Both the position numbers and the translations under genes were made by a program. Shown one piece after another: positions 8,202 through 17,000 of a stretch of DNA of 64,000 nt. How positions within the stretch are numbered: position 1 is the stretch's first letter; each line of letters begins with the position of its first letter. The DNA is from Amaricoccus sp003258405 (GTDB lineage: Bacteria; Pseudomonadota; Alphaproteobacteria; Rhodobacterales; Rhodobacteraceae). The notes under the pieces were generated by a model, which was not told the DNA's origin, searched no databases, and was given only the letters and a program-made list of their open reading frames with translations. The stretch lies in NCBI RefSeq assembly GCF_043226085.1, contig NZ_CP171225.1:930001-994000 (forward strand), given 5' to 3'.

Positions 8202-8558
8202 CCTCGTCAACAAGGTTCGGTTGATCAGTCCGCCTCCTCTGTACACAGGGCCAGAGCGCTGGGCAGGCGTGCTAATCGCTCCTTGTATGGCAACCCACAA
8301 CGGCTTCGTTTGCACTCTTGCGGACATTAGTTTTGGGCGCAGCGAACAACCGCTTCCCGCCCTTCATGTCCGGGATGCAGTGCACCGCCGCACACGAATC
8401 CAAGGTCCGACCAACCAAAACCGGCGCAATGTCGGCCCTCAAAGGCCAACAAAACGCCCATTCACAATTTGTTAGCCACTTTAATCCGAAATTTCAGCAA
8501 CTTACCAAAATTTTCACGGTGAAAACCCCCGTTTTCACGGTCAGGGCACCCCGGCCCC
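8202..8558. other. Non-coding accessory flank downstream of the TIR gene
   Basis: This 357-bp stretch has no supportable gene. Composition is AT-richer than the chromosome on either side up to about 8540, matching the TIR gene and its left flank. The right end holds a palindrome and a partial second copy, listed separately. I saw no obvious direct repeats shared with the left flank and no integrase, transposase or tRNA. Confidence 0.5.
8511..8541. repeat. Palindrome TTTTCACGGTGAAAA plus partial direct copy
   Basis: TTTTCAC-G-GTGAAAA is a perfect inverted repeat around a single central base (8511-8525). A second TTTTCACGGT follows after six bases (8532-8541). It lies just past the 3' end of the leftward yciB gene and the rightward TIR gene. 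A bidirectional terminator-like or protein-binding role is possible. The arms are AT-rich, which is atypical for a GC-rich intrinsic terminator. Confidence 0.45.
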
Positions 8559-9173
8559 TCACACCCCTTCGTCGGCCTTCTGGACGATCGAATAGCGCTG
8601 GAAGAGCGGGAGCTGGGCCATGACGAAGCCGAAGTTGGCGATCGGAAGCACGAACGTACGGAAATTCACCCACATGTCCGTCCCTAACCCGCGCCAGACC
8701 ACCTCGTTCAGCACCGCGAGAAACAGGTAGAAGACCACGAAGCGCCGGGTGAACTTCATCCACCCCTCCCGCTGCATCGGCAGGAGCTCGTCCATCAGAT
8801 AGCGAAGATAGCTTTGCCCACGGAGCAGCCCGAAGCCGAGGATGCCCGCGAAGATGCAGTAGAGGATCGTCGGCTTCATCTTCACGAAGGTATCGTCATG
8901 CAGGACGATCGTGAGCCCCCCGAACACCACCACCACGATCGCCGTGATGACCGCCATCTTCGGAAGCTTCCGGGTGAGCGCGAAGCTGATCCCGAGGGTC
9001 GCGAGGATCGTCGGGATGAAGACCTTGGTCGAGAACAGGATCTGCTCGAGCTGGCGTTCGGTCGCATCGAGCCCGTCCGGCACCGGCGCCATCCGGTAGG
9101 CCAGGAAGAAGATCGCGATCGGCCCGACTTCGAGGGCGATCTTGAGAAGGGGATGTATCTTGCGCTCAGCCAT
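8559..9173 (-). CDS. yciB: Inner membrane-spanning protein YciB / septation protein IspZ family
   Basis: This is a 204-residue polytopic membrane protein with about five to six helices. The conserved N-terminus (HPLLKIALEVGPIAIFFLAY) and the C-terminal block (NEVVWRGLGTDMWVNFRTF) are typical of the YciB/IspZ family. Family members affect cell-envelope integrity and division in several proteobacteria, but the molecular role is not settled. It lies 21 bp downstream of the DMT permease gene and probably belongs to an ftsY-permease-yciB leftward operon. Confidence 0.92.
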   Translation of the reverse strand: MAERKIHPLLKIALEVGPIAIFFLAYRMAPVPDGLDATERQLEQILFSTKVFIPTILATLGISFALTRKLPKMAVITAIVVVVFGGLTIVLHDDTFVKMKPTILYCIFAGILGFGLLRGQSYLRYLMDELLPMQREGWMKFTRRFVVFYLFLAVLNEVVWRGLGTDMWVNFRTFVLPIANFGFVMAQLPLFQRYSIVQKADEGV

Positions 9174-9194
9174 GTCCGGCTCCTACCGCGGCTT

Positions 9195-10094
9195 TCAGCC
9201 GAATTCCACAATTACCGCGCCAAGCGCGATCAGAACTACGAGAGCCGCCCGCCAGGGCCCGACCCGCTCGCCGAGAAAGAGCCAGCCGATCAGCGCGGCG
9301 AAGACCACCGAGGTCTCGCGCAGGACCGCCGCCTCCCCCACCTTGTCGAGCCGGGTCGCCATCATGACCGAGCCGAAGCTCACATAGGCCACCAGCCCGC
9401 CGATGATCCCCCGTCGGAACAGCGGCCCGAGGTCGGGCGGATCGGGCATGGTCGCGTAGTGGCGCAGCGCGATCCAGGGAAAGAGCACCCCGTCTAGCAC
9501 GAAGAACCACGCGAGGAAGGTGAAGGGGTTGGGGGTCTCGCGGATCCCGTAGGCGTCATAGGTCGTGTAGGTCGAGACCAGCACCCCGGTCACCATCGCC
9601 CAGGCAAGTGCGGCCAGAAGCCGGCGCCGCCCGATGCTGACGCTCGCGAGATTGAAGGCCGAAAGCGAGAAGATCCCGCCCGACAGGAGCAGCACGCCCG
9701 CCCATTGCACCGCCGAGTAGCTCTCCGAGAAGACCACCCCCGCCGCCGCGACCGTGACGAGCGGCCCCATGCCGCGCACGATCGGATAGACGACCGTGAA
9801 GTCTCCCCGGTCATAGGCCCGCGCCTGGGCGTATTTGTAGGCAAGATGGATGATCGCCGCGCCGAGGAGAATCAGCCACTGCCGCCCCTCCGGCCAGGGC
9901 ACGAGCAGCAGCGCGACCGGCAGCGCCATCAGCGAATAGCTGATGTCGATCGCCCCGCGGGAAAGCCAGGGGTCGTGCCGGCCCTTCTGGAGCGCGCCGA
10001 AAACCGCGTGGCTGACCGCGGCCAGCAGGGCGAGCGCCATCGCGAGGTGCTCCGCGGCCGGCGTGCCCTCGAAGCCTGCGATCCACGCTTCCAT
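9195..10094 (-). CDS. DMT-superfamily (EamA) permease
   Basis: This is a 299-residue membrane protein with about ten hydrophobic helices arranged as two EamA repeats. The second repeat ends in GEAAVLRETSVVFAALIGWLFLGERVG, the characteristic end of EamA domains. Such proteins export or import small metabolites, and the substrate cannot be inferred. The chosen start (ATG at 10094) lies 4 nt after the ftsY stop. An internal ATG at 10040 would also keep all helices. The gene sits between ftsY and yciB on the same strand. Confidence 0.85.
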   Translation of the reverse strand: MEAWIAGFEGTPAAEHLAMALALLAAVSHAVFGALQKGRHDPWLSRGAIDISYSLMALPVALLLVPWPEGRQWLILLGAAIIHLAYKYAQARAYDRGDFTVVYPIVRGMGPLVTVAAAGVVFSESYSAVQWAGVLLLSGGIFSLSAFNLASVSIGRRRLLAALAWAMVTGVLVSTYTTYDAYGIRETPNPFTFLAWFFVLDGVLFPWIALRHYATMPDPPDLGPLFRRGIIGGLVAYVSFGSVMMATRLDKVGEAAVLRETSVVFAALIGWLFLGERVGPWRAALVVLIALGAVIVEFG

Positions 10095-10098
10095 CGCC

Positions 10099-11199
10099 TC
10101 AGAGCCCCGTCAGGGCGCGGGCGAAGTCCTCCGGATCGAAGGGCGAGAGATCGTCGATCCCCTCGCCCACGCCAATCGCATGGATCGGCAACCCGAAGCG
10201 GTCGGCCAGCGCCACGAGAACCCCACCCTTCGCCGTGCCGTCGAGCTTCGTCATCACGAGGCCCGAGACATCGGCGATCTTCTGGAAGATCTCGACCTGG
10301 GCGAGCGCGTTCTGCCCGGTGGTGGCGTCGAGCACGAGGAGTGTGTTGTGCGGTGCCTCCGGATCCTTCTTGCGGATCACCCGGACGATCTTGGCGAGCT
10401 CCTGCATCAGGTCGTTGCGGTTCTGGAGCCGCCCGGCGGTGTCGATGAGAAGCAGATCGGCGCCTTCCGCCTCGGCCTTCTCCATCGCCTCGAAGGAAAG
10501 GCTTGCAGGGTCCGAGCCATGCGGCGCAGTGAGCACAGGCACCCCGGCCCGCTCGCCCCACACCTGGAGCTGCTCGACTGCCGCGGCGCGAAAGGTATCG
10601 CCCGCCGCGATCACCACGGACTTGCCCGCGGCGCGGAACTGGCTCGCGAGCTTGCCGATCGTCGTGGTCTTGCCCGAACCGTTCACCCCGACGACCAGCA
10701 CCACCTGCGGCCGCTTGGGATAGATCGGCATCGGCCGCGCCACCGGCTCCAGCACCGCGGCAATCTCGGTCGCGAGCGCCTCACGGATCTCGCGCGCGCC
10801 CACCCGGCGGCCGAACCGGCCCTCGGCGATGTTGGAGGTGAGCTTGAGCGAGGTCTCGACTCCCATGTCCGCCGTGATCAGCAGATCCTCGAGGCTTTCG
10901 AGCATCTCGTCATCGAGCACACGGCCCTTTTCGGCCCCGCCGAAGAGCCGCCCGGCAAGGCCGCGCCGCGGCTCCTCCGCCGCTGACGTATCCGGCGTGG
11001 ACGCAGGCGCCGGTGCCGGCGTGGCAGGCCGGGGCTCGGGCTCGGCTGCACGCGCAGCCGGTTCCGGGGCGGGAGCTTCGGGAACCTCCGCCGCGTCCGG
11101 AGCCTGATCCTCGCCCTCGCTGATGATCGCATCAAGGCCCTCCTCGATCTTCGAGGAGGATTTGAACAGCTTGTCCTTGAGCTTGCGGAAGAATGCCAT
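10099..11199 (-). CDS. ftsY: Signal recognition particle receptor FtsY
   Basis: FtsY is the membrane-associated GTPase that docks SRP-ribosome complexes on the Sec translocon. The 366-residue product begins MAFFRKLKDKLFKSSSKIEE, followed by an acidic, Pro/Ala-rich A domain and the NG domain. The G motifs are visible: VNGSGKTTTIGKL, DTFRAAA, DTAGRL and TKLDGTAKGG. The ATG at 11199 matches the usual basic amphipathic start. The open frame extends 19 codons further upstream without resembling the family. It diverges from sspB across 175 bp. Confidence 0.97.
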   Translation of the reverse strand: MAFFRKLKDKLFKSSSKIEEGLDAIISEGEDQAPDAAEVPEAPAPEPAARAAEPEPRPATPAPAPASTPDTSAAEEPRRGLAGRLFGGAEKGRVLDDEMLESLEDLLITADMGVETSLKLTSNIAEGRFGRRVGAREIREALATEIAAVLEPVARPMPIYPKRPQVVLVVGVNGSGKTTTIGKLASQFRAAGKSVVIAAGDTFRAAAVEQLQVWGERAGVPVLTAPHGSDPASLSFEAMEKAEAEGADLLLIDTAGRLQNRNDLMQELAKIVRVIRKKDPEAPHNTLLVLDATTGQNALAQVEIFQKIADVSGLVMTKLDGTAKGGVLVALADRFGLPIHAIGVGEGIDDLSPFDPEDFARALTGL

Positions 11200-11374
11200 G
11201 CAGCCACCCCCAGAAAACCGACGCCAACCCCTAAACCGGGGCGGCGGCGGATGCAAATCCGCGCAAGCGCCGAAGCGCCAACGTCCGGCGCGACGCGTGC
11301 GAAAATCGCGCCCCCCCTTTTCCTGACACCTGAATCATATATTGTCGTGGAAACCCAGTTAGGAACCGCCCGCC

Positions 11375-11863
11375 ATGACGCACACGATCAACTACGGCCG
11401 CCTGATGCACAAGGCGCTGCGACAGCTCATCATGGATGTGCTGAGCCAGGTCGCGGAAGAAGGCCTGCCGGGCAACCACCACTTCTTCATCACCTTCGAC
11501 ACGGCCCACCCCGGGGTCGACATGTCCGAGTCGCTCCGGCAGCGCTATCCGAAGGAAATGACGATCGTGCTCCAGGAGTGGTTCGACAATCTCGCCGTCA
11601 TGTCCGACCGCTTCACGGTGACGCTCAATTTCGGCAATGTGCTCGAGCCGATCGTGATCCCGTTCGAGGCGATCAAGACCTTTGTCGATCCTTCGGTCGA
11701 ATTCGGCCTGCGCTTCGACGGGCAGCAGGATTTCGACATCGAGGACGACGATGAGGACGAAGACGACGAGGATGCGGCCGATGAGGAAACCGCCGAAGCC
11801 TCGTCAAAGCCCAAGGAACATGATGCCGAGGTGGTGAGCCTCGACAAGTTCCGCAAGCACTGA
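11375..11863 (+). CDS. sspB: Alphaproteobacterial SspB, ClpXP adaptor
   Basis: SspB delivers ssrA-tagged and selected regulatory proteins to the ClpXP protease. The 162-residue product has the substrate-binding fold at residues about 1-120 (HHFFITFDTAHPGVDMS and RYPKEMTIVLQEWFDNL). A long acidic linker follows, rich in Asp and Glu. It ends in the short C-terminal ClpX-binding tail VVSLDKFRKH. This layout is that of the alphaproteobacterial SspB type. It converges on the Acg-type oxidoreductase gene with only 12 bp between them. Confidence 0.94.
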   Translation: MTHTINYGRLMHKALRQLIMDVLSQVAEEGLPGNHHFFITFDTAHPGVDMSESLRQRYPKEMTIVLQEWFDNLAVMSDRFTVTLNFGNVLEPIVIPFEAIKTFVDPSVEFGLRFDGQQDFDIEDDDEDEDDEDAADEETAEASSKPKEHDAEVVSLDKFRKH

Positions 11864-11875
11864 GCCGGGGCCGCC

Positions 11876-12970
11876 TCAGGCGAGGACCGCCGCCACCGGG
11901 CGCCGAAGCGCACGCGGGGCGGCGGGGCCAGGCCCGAAGCGCATCAGAAGATCCGGCCGCCTATCCGTTTGGAGATAGCTCTGAAGCTCGGCACGTACCG
12001 GCACCGCTTCGATCGGCTGGTTGAGAAACGAGCAGCGGATATCGCGACTGGTGGCGGCAAGCGCGAACCGCTGCGCTGCTCGGCCTGCGGCGATCCAGCC
12101 CTCCGGCTCTGCCCGATCGGCGATAAATACCGCGACACCCGAAGACGAGGCGACCTGACGCTCGTATTTCCGGTTCTCCGCATCCGCATTCAGCAGAAGA
12201 TCGAACAGGCGTCGCCCGAGCCACGTCGGCATCGAGGGCGCGCCCGTGGTCGCCGAAAAGAGACCGTCACCTGTCTCGGCGGCGGTGAAGCCGTTGAAGC
12301 GGATCCAGCGGCGCAGCTCCTCGCGAAAGGCCGGGTCGCCGAGCTGCAGCGTATTTCCGGCGACCACCAGCTCGGCGATCCGGACGAGCGCCTGGCGGTC
12401 GGTCAGGAGCCGGATCTCCACGCCGGGGATCGCAGCCGCCTCGGCGAGAGCGGAGATGGTCGCCGCATCGAGTGGCATGCCGGCGAAATCGAACCGGACG
12501 GACTGGCGGCGCGGCAGGGCGGCGAAGAGCTCGGAGGGTCGTGGCGCCGCGGGATCGAGGCGAACGATCACACCCTGGTCATTGCCGGTGACAGAGGCCA
12601 CGAAACCCGAGGCCTCGGCGGCGATGCGCAGGTTCTCCGCCGCACAGCCAAGACTCGCATAGAGGTGATGGTCGTCGGGATCCACCACCGGCGTGCGCCG
12701 CGAGAAATCCGGGCGGATCGCAATCCGGTCGGGAAAGAGGTCGAAATACCAAGCTTGGGTGTTATGCGCATTTGCCGCCAGGGTCGCGAAGTGGACGAGG
12801 CGGCGATAGACCTCCGCGGCCCCGTATCCGGACGGCATCCCGGCATCGGCCCAGACCGCCGTGACCTCCGCCTCGTAGGCGCGCCCCGCCGCCGCGTTGA
12901 AGGCCAACAACCCGCCGCCCGCGGCCGCAAGCGCGCCGCCTCCGACCAGAACTCCGCGCCGCCCCAACAT
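11876..12970 (-). CDS. Acg-family FMN-binding oxidoreductase with Tat-like signal
   Basis: This is a 364-residue nitroreductase-like protein. The N-terminus MLGRRGVLVGGGALAAAGG has a twin arginine and a hydrophobic stretch, suggesting Tat export or a membrane anchor. The body resembles the Acg family: NAHNTQAWYFDLFPDRI near residue 70 (the N-T-Q-x-W flavin-binding start of these proteins) and a long second half resembling a divergent nitroreductase repeat. The ATG at 12970 has a GGAGGC-like site. A slightly longer frame upstream lacks support. The substrate is unknown. Confidence 0.8.
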   Translation of the reverse strand: MLGRRGVLVGGGALAAAGGGLLAFNAAAGRAYEAEVTAVWADAGMPSGYGAAEVYRRLVHFATLAANAHNTQAWYFDLFPDRIAIRPDFSRRTPVVDPDDHHLYASLGCAAENLRIAAEASGFVASVTGNDQGVIVRLDPAAPRPSELFAALPRRQSVRFDFAGMPLDAATISALAEAAAIPGVEIRLLTDRQALVRIAELVVAGNTLQLGDPAFREELRRWIRFNGFTAAETGDGLFSATTGAPSMPTWLGRRLFDLLLNADAENRKYERQVASSSGVAVFIADRAEPEGWIAAGRAAQRFALAATSRDIRCSFLNQPIEAVPVRAELQSYLQTDRRPDLLMRFGPGPAAPRALRRPVAAVLA

Positions 12971-13076
12971 TGTGCCTCTGCCTCCGGCCAATCCTGCAGA
13001 AGCCTTCGGGATGTGCGGGCCGCGCAGCCATGACGCAGATCAAGCCGGACAGGTCCGGCTCAGGTGAGGCGGCGAT

Positions 13077-13484
13077 TCAGTATTCGCCGGTCTCGACGAG
13101 ATCGCTGCCATCGAAGATCTTGTCCACACCCTCGTCCCAGTGTTCGGCGAGATGCGGGTGGGTGAGCAGATACTCGGCGGTAGATCCGGAACGACGCTGC
13201 ATCGCAAGCTGCACCGCCTCGTCCCATTCCTCGGGCTCCATGTCGCCGCGGCCGATCCACATCAGCGCGACGAGTTCGGCCTGCTGGTCGGGCTCGAGAT
13301 CCTCGATCTCGGAAATCACCTCGTCGACGGAGAGATTGCGATCATCGCCGAGATAGCGGGCCGAGGCCACTTCATCGACGGTATCGCTGTCTTCGTTCGA
13401 GAGCTCGCTGGTCTGCGCCATCACCGCTCGCGTCTTGAGGATCAGCTCTTGCAGGAACCGAGGGTTGAGCGACAGCGCGTCCAT
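13077..13484 (-). CDS. DUF3775 family protein
   Basis: This is a 135-residue acidic soluble protein, MDALSLNPRFLQELILKTRA and onward. Its central block DLEPDQQAELVALMWIGRGD and the end region YLLTHPHLAEHWDEGVDKI match the DUF3775 family of alphaproteobacteria, which has no assigned function. It is divergent from fumC across about 220 bp, which should contain both promoters. No signal peptide or membrane segment is visible. Confidence 0.85.
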   Translation of the reverse strand: MDALSLNPRFLQELILKTRAVMAQTSELSNEDSDTVDEVASARYLGDDRNLSVDEVISEIEDLEPDQQAELVALMWIGRGDMEPEEWDEAVQLAMQRRSGSTAEYLLTHPHLAEHWDEGVDKIFDGSDLVETGEY

Positions 13485-13705
13485 CGGATTTCCCCTTTCA
13501 TACTGTGAATTTGGCGCGTCTCACTACGCGCCATTCGCGTGGAAGTGTCAATCACATGATACCTTTCGCGTTGCGCGGCAAGCCCGGGCCCGCTCACCTC
13601 GCGAAAGAATATTGCGAAACACCCGGCTTCGGCATCAATTAGCCGTTGGATTTCACAGCTCCGCAGCGATATACGAAGCGCGAATTCCACATGCAGGAGG
13701 GGCAG

Positions 13706-15100
13706 ATGACCGCGACGCGCACCGAAACCGACAGCTTTGGACCGCTCGAGGTTCAGGCCGACCGCTACTGGGGCGCCCAGACGCAGCGGTCGATCCTGAA
13801 CTTCCCGATTGGCTGGGAAAGACAGCCGGTGGCGATCGTCCGCGCGCTCGGTGTCATCAAGCGGGCCTGTGCCGAGGTGAATGCAGCCCAGGGCAAGCTC
13901 GATCCGAAGCTCGCCGAGGTGATCTCGGCGGCGGCAACCGAAGTGATCGAGGGCAAGCTCGACGACCATTTCCCGCTCGTCGTCTGGCAGACGGGGTCTG
14001 GCACCCAGTCCAACATGAACGCCAACGAGGTGATCTCCAACCGCGCGATCGAGATGCTCGGCGGCGAGATGGGCTCGAAGAAGCCGGTACACCCGAACGA
14101 CCACTGCAACATGAGCCAGTCGTCGAACGACACCTTCCCGACCGCAATGCATGTCGCCGTGGCGATGACCGCGCGGGACGTGACGCTGCCCGGCCTGCGC
14201 AAGCTCCACGCCGCGCTGGTGGAGAAGGCGGAAGCCTTCAAGGACATCATCAAGATCGGCCGCACCCACACCCAGGACGCGACGCCGCTGACGCTCGGCC
14301 AGGAATTCTCCGGCTATGCCTATCAGGTCGAGCAGGCGATCAAGCGGGTGACCGCGGCCCTTCACAACATCTATCCGCTCGCGCAGGGCGGCACGGCGGT
14401 CGGCACCGGGCTCAACACCAAGACGGGTTTTGCCGAAGCGGTCGCCTCGAAGATCGCCGAGATCACCGGGCTGCCCTTCGTGACCGCCCCCAACAAGTTC
14501 GAGGCACTCGCCGCGCATGACGCGATGGTCGAGATGTCGGGCGCGCTCAAGACCGTCGCCGCCTCGCTCTTCAAGATCGCGAACGACGTGCGCCTGCTCG
14601 GCTCCGGCCCCCGCTGCGGCCTTGGCGAGCTGATCCTGCCCGAGAACGAGCCCGGTTCCTCGATCATGCCGGGCAAGGTGAACCCGACGCAGGCCGAGGC
14701 GCTCACCATGGTCTGCGCCCATGTGATGGGCAACGATGCCGCCGTCGGGTTCGCAGGCTCGCAGGGCCATTTCGAGCTCAACGTCTACAAGCCGATGCTT
14801 TCCTACAACGTTCTTCAGTCGATGCAGCTTCTCGGCGACGCCGCGGGCGCCTTCACCGACAACTGCATCGCGGGCATCAAGGCCGACGAGGAGCGGATCT
14901 CGAAGCTGATGTGGGAAAGCCTGATGCTGGTGACGGCCCTCGCCCCGACCATCGGCTACGACAACGCGACCAAGGTGGCGAAGACCGCGCACAAGAATCG
15001 CACCACGCTGAAGGAAGAAGCGATCAGGCTCGGCTTCGTGGACGAGGAAACGTTTGATAGAGTGGTTCAGCCAAAGGACATGCTTGGCCCGAAACCCTGA
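13706..15100 (+). CDS. fumC: Class II fumarate hydratase
   Basis: FumC converts fumarate to L-malate in the TCA cycle and is an iron-independent homotetramer. The 464-residue length fits the family. The fumarase/aspartase signature GSSIMPGKVNPTQAEAL and the substrate-site TGSGTQSNMNANEVI are intact. The ATG at 13706 has a clear purine-rich site (caggagggg). An upstream ATG at 13691 would add only five residues and has a poorer site. The zinc protease gene follows 12 bp downstream. Confidence 0.97.
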   Translation: MTATRTETDSFGPLEVQADRYWGAQTQRSILNFPIGWERQPVAIVRALGVIKRACAEVNAAQGKLDPKLAEVISAAATEVIEGKLDDHFPLVVWQTGSGTQSNMNANEVISNRAIEMLGGEMGSKKPVHPNDHCNMSQSSNDTFPTAMHVAVAMTARDVTLPGLRKLHAALVEKAEAFKDIIKIGRTHTQDATPLTLGQEFSGYAYQVEQAIKRVTAALHNIYPLAQGGTAVGTGLNTKTGFAEAVASKIAEITGLPFVTAPNKFEALAAHDAMVEMSGALKTVAASLFKIANDVRLLGSGPRCGLGELILPENEPGSSIMPGKVNPTQAEALTMVCAHVMGNDAAVGFAGSQGHFELNVYKPMLSYNVLQSMQLLGDAAGAFTDNCIAGIKADEERISKLMWESLMLVTALAPTIGYDNATKVAKTAHKNRTTLKEEAIRLGFVDEETFDRVVQPKDMLGPKP

Positions 15101-15112
15101 ACGGAGGCAGCC

Positions 15113-15985
15113 ATGCGCTGGCGCGGACGCAACACGAGCAGCAACATCCAGGACCGGCGCGGAGCCGCCGGCTACCGGGGCAGCCGCACGACACGTCACG
15201 TCAGCGGCATCGGCGGGCTCGGCCTGCTGGCCATTCTGATTGTCGGCGCCTTTCTCGGCGTCGACGTGACCCCGCTGCTCCAGGGCGGCGGGGGCATGGG
15301 AAGTCTCACGGAGCAGAGCGCACCGTCGGGGCCGAACCAGATCAACGATTCCCAGGAAGAGTTCGTGGCCGTCGTGCTCCGCGAAACGGAGACCGTCTGG
15401 TCCGACATCTTCGCGCGCTCGGGCTACACCTACGAGGAGCCGACGCTGGTGCTCTTCGAAGGCGGCACCACCTCGGGCTGCGGCTATGCGCGCTCGGCCA
15501 TGGGGCCGTTCTACTGCCCGGCCGATCAGAACATCTTCCTCGACATGGATTTCTTCCGCGTCATGCAGCAGGATCTCGGCAGCCAGGGCGAGTTCGCCCA
15601 GGCCTATGTGATCGCCCATGAGGTCGGGCATCACGTGCAGGATCAGCTCGGGCTGCTTGGCAAGGTCAACGAGAGACGGAGTTCGGTGAGCCGGGCGGAG
15701 GCGAATGCGCTTTCGGTCCGCATCGAGCTGCAGGCCGATTGCTATGCCGGGCTCTGGGCCCGGGATGCGGCGAGCGGGCTGGAGCTGACCGAGGACGACA
15801 TCCGCAGCGCGCTCGACACTGCGGCACGGATTGGCGATGACGCGCTCCAGCGCGCGCAAGGAGGCCAGGTCGTGCCCGACAGCTTCACGCACGGGACGAG
15901 CGCCCAGCGCCAGCGCTGGTTCGACACCGGCTTCCGCACCGGCGATCCTGCCGCCTGCGATACTTTCGCAACCGACGCGCTCTGA
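15113..15985 (+). CDS. Membrane-anchored neutral zinc metallopeptidase (YpfJ family)
   Basis: This is a 290-residue protein with one N-terminal membrane helix (GLGLLAILIVGAFLGV, residues about 35-50). It has the YpfJ/putative neutral zinc metallopeptidase domain: CGYARSAMGPFYCPADQNIFLD followed by the zinc motif HEVGHH (HExxH). Downstream lie ELQADCYAGLW with the third ligand region and a C-terminal TFATDAL. The active site should be periplasmic. The strong GGAGG site before the ATG at 15113 fixes the start. It follows fumC closely. The physiological substrate is unknown. Confidence 0.9.
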   Translation: MRWRGRNTSSNIQDRRGAAGYRGSRTTRHVSGIGGLGLLAILIVGAFLGVDVTPLLQGGGGMGSLTEQSAPSGPNQINDSQEEFVAVVLRETETVWSDIFARSGYTYEEPTLVLFEGGTTSGCGYARSAMGPFYCPADQNIFLDMDFFRVMQQDLGSQGEFAQAYVIAHEVGHHVQDQLGLLGKVNERRSSVSRAEANALSVRIELQADCYAGLWARDAASGLELTEDDIRSALDTAARIGDDALQRAQGGQVVPDSFTHGTSAQRQRWFDTGFRTGDPAACDTFATDAL

Positions 15986-16008
15986 GGCAAGGACGCGGAG
16001 GGGCGGCG

Positions 16009-16209
16009 ATGAGCAAGATCATGAACCTGCGTACCATCCGCAAGCAGCGTGCCCGTGACGCTGCTCGCCGCGACGGCAGCGGCACGGCTGCAAAAGCCGG
16101 CGAAAGCCGCGCAGACAAGACCGCGCGCCGCCTCGAGGCCGAACGCGCCGCGCGCCAGCTCGACGGCCACCGGCGCAGCGACGGCGATGGCGGCGAGAGC
16201 GGGATGTAG
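16009..16209 (+). CDS. DUF4169 family small basic protein
   Basis: This is a 66-residue, highly charged protein, MSKIMNLRTIRKQRARDAAR and onward. The N-terminal NLRxxRKQRAR segment is typical of the alphaproteobacterial DUF4169 family. The second half is Arg/Glu-rich and likely helical or disordered. It lies 11 nt upstream of a ribbon-helix-helix gene and downstream of fumC and the zinc protease, so all four probably share an operon. Function is unknown. Confidence 0.82.
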   Translation: MSKIMNLRTIRKQRARDAARRDGSGTAAKAGESRADKTARRLEAERAARQLDGHRRSDGDGGESGM

Positions 16210-16219
16210 CGCGTTCGCG

Positions 16220-16468
16220 ATGCACACGTCCCGCCCGCAGAAGCATTCCCTGACCCTGCGCGGCCATCGCACTTCGGTTTCGCTCGAGCCGGCGTTCTGG
16301 ATGGCGTTCCGTGCAATCGCAGCCGCCGAGGGGCGCGGCCTCAACGATCTCGCCGCCGAGATCGATGCCGCACGCGGCGCCGACTGCGGCCTGGCCTCTG
16401 CGATCCGCCTTCATGTGCTCGCCTGGTATCAGGCGCGCGCCAAGGCCGCGGAGACACCCGCCCGCTGA
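16220..16468 (+). CDS. Ribbon-helix-helix domain protein
   Basis: This is an 82-residue protein. The segment KHSLTLRGHRTSVSLEPAFW resembles the beta strand and first helix of a ribbon-helix-helix DNA-binding fold. AIAAAEGRGLNDLAAEID and SAIRLHVLAWYQ follow, the latter as in the small RHH family of alphaproteobacteria. It may be a DNA-binding regulator whose target is unknown. I chose the ATG at 16220 because the upstream part of the frame is Ala/Arg-rich and overlaps the preceding gene out of frame. Confidence 0.78.
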   Translation: MHTSRPQKHSLTLRGHRTSVSLEPAFWMAFRAIAAAEGRGLNDLAAEIDAARGADCGLASAIRLHVLAWYQARAKAAETPAR

Positions 16469-16643
16469 CGGCGGCCGAGCTCCGACGGAGCATGTGCCCA
16501 AGGATCAGGCCAATGCCCTACTTTCGGGCGCGCACGGTTGATGCGCGGCCCCCTGCCATGTTTTGATGGAACGGCAGCACTCCCTGACCGTTACTTGAAC
16601 AAGTAATTCGCCAAGCCGTCATTGAAGCTCAGGAGATCACGCG

Positions 16644-17000
16644 ATGCCTCACTCCCCGCCGCGCTACACGCCTGCCGCCGTCCTTTTCCTTGTGAGCGCC
16701 CTCGCGGGGCTTGGCATTTCGCTCTATCTCTATCTTGTTCCGCTGACCGGTGTGACGGGCAGCTTCGGGGCGATGCTCGTCGCAGTCGCCTGCGGGCTGC
16801 TGGCGATCGCGGGCCTCGTGATGATCTTCGAGCCCGCGGGCGAAGCGGCGACCCTCTTCCGTTTCCTTGGCTTCATAGGCGCAGCCTGCACCGCCGCGGC
16901 GGCCTGGTTCCTGCACAGCCCCTGGCTGCTCGGTGCGATGATCGCGGCACTTGTCTTCGTTCTATTCGACTCGATTGCGAAGCGGGGGTATCCGGCATGA
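16644..17000 (+). CDS. Small four-helix membrane protein paired with a PQQ dehydrogenase
   Basis: This is a 118-residue membrane protein with four hydrophobic helices (residues about 10-30, 40-60, 70-88 and 92-112). A good site (caggagatcacgcg) precedes the ATG. Its stop codon overlaps the start of the PQQ dehydrogenase gene (ATGA). Membrane-bound glucose dehydrogenases normally carry such a helical bundle as an N-terminal domain of the same polypeptide. Here it appears to be a separate gene, so I infer that this is the anchor or quinone-interacting subunit of the downstream enzyme. No catalytic motif is visible. Confidence 0.75.
   Translation: MPHSPPRYTPAAVLFLVSALAGLGISLYLYLVPLTGVTGSFGAMLVAVACGLLAIAGLVMIFEPAGEAATLFRFLGFIGAACTAAAAWFLHSPWLLGAMIAALVFVLFDSIAKRGYPA

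Noticed and set aside
13442..15892. Open frame of about 816 codons on the minus strand opposite fumC and the zinc protease gene.
   Set aside because: It is Arg/His/Glu/Asp-rich without any domain, lies fully antisense to two certain genes, and is the expected mirror of GC-rich codon use.
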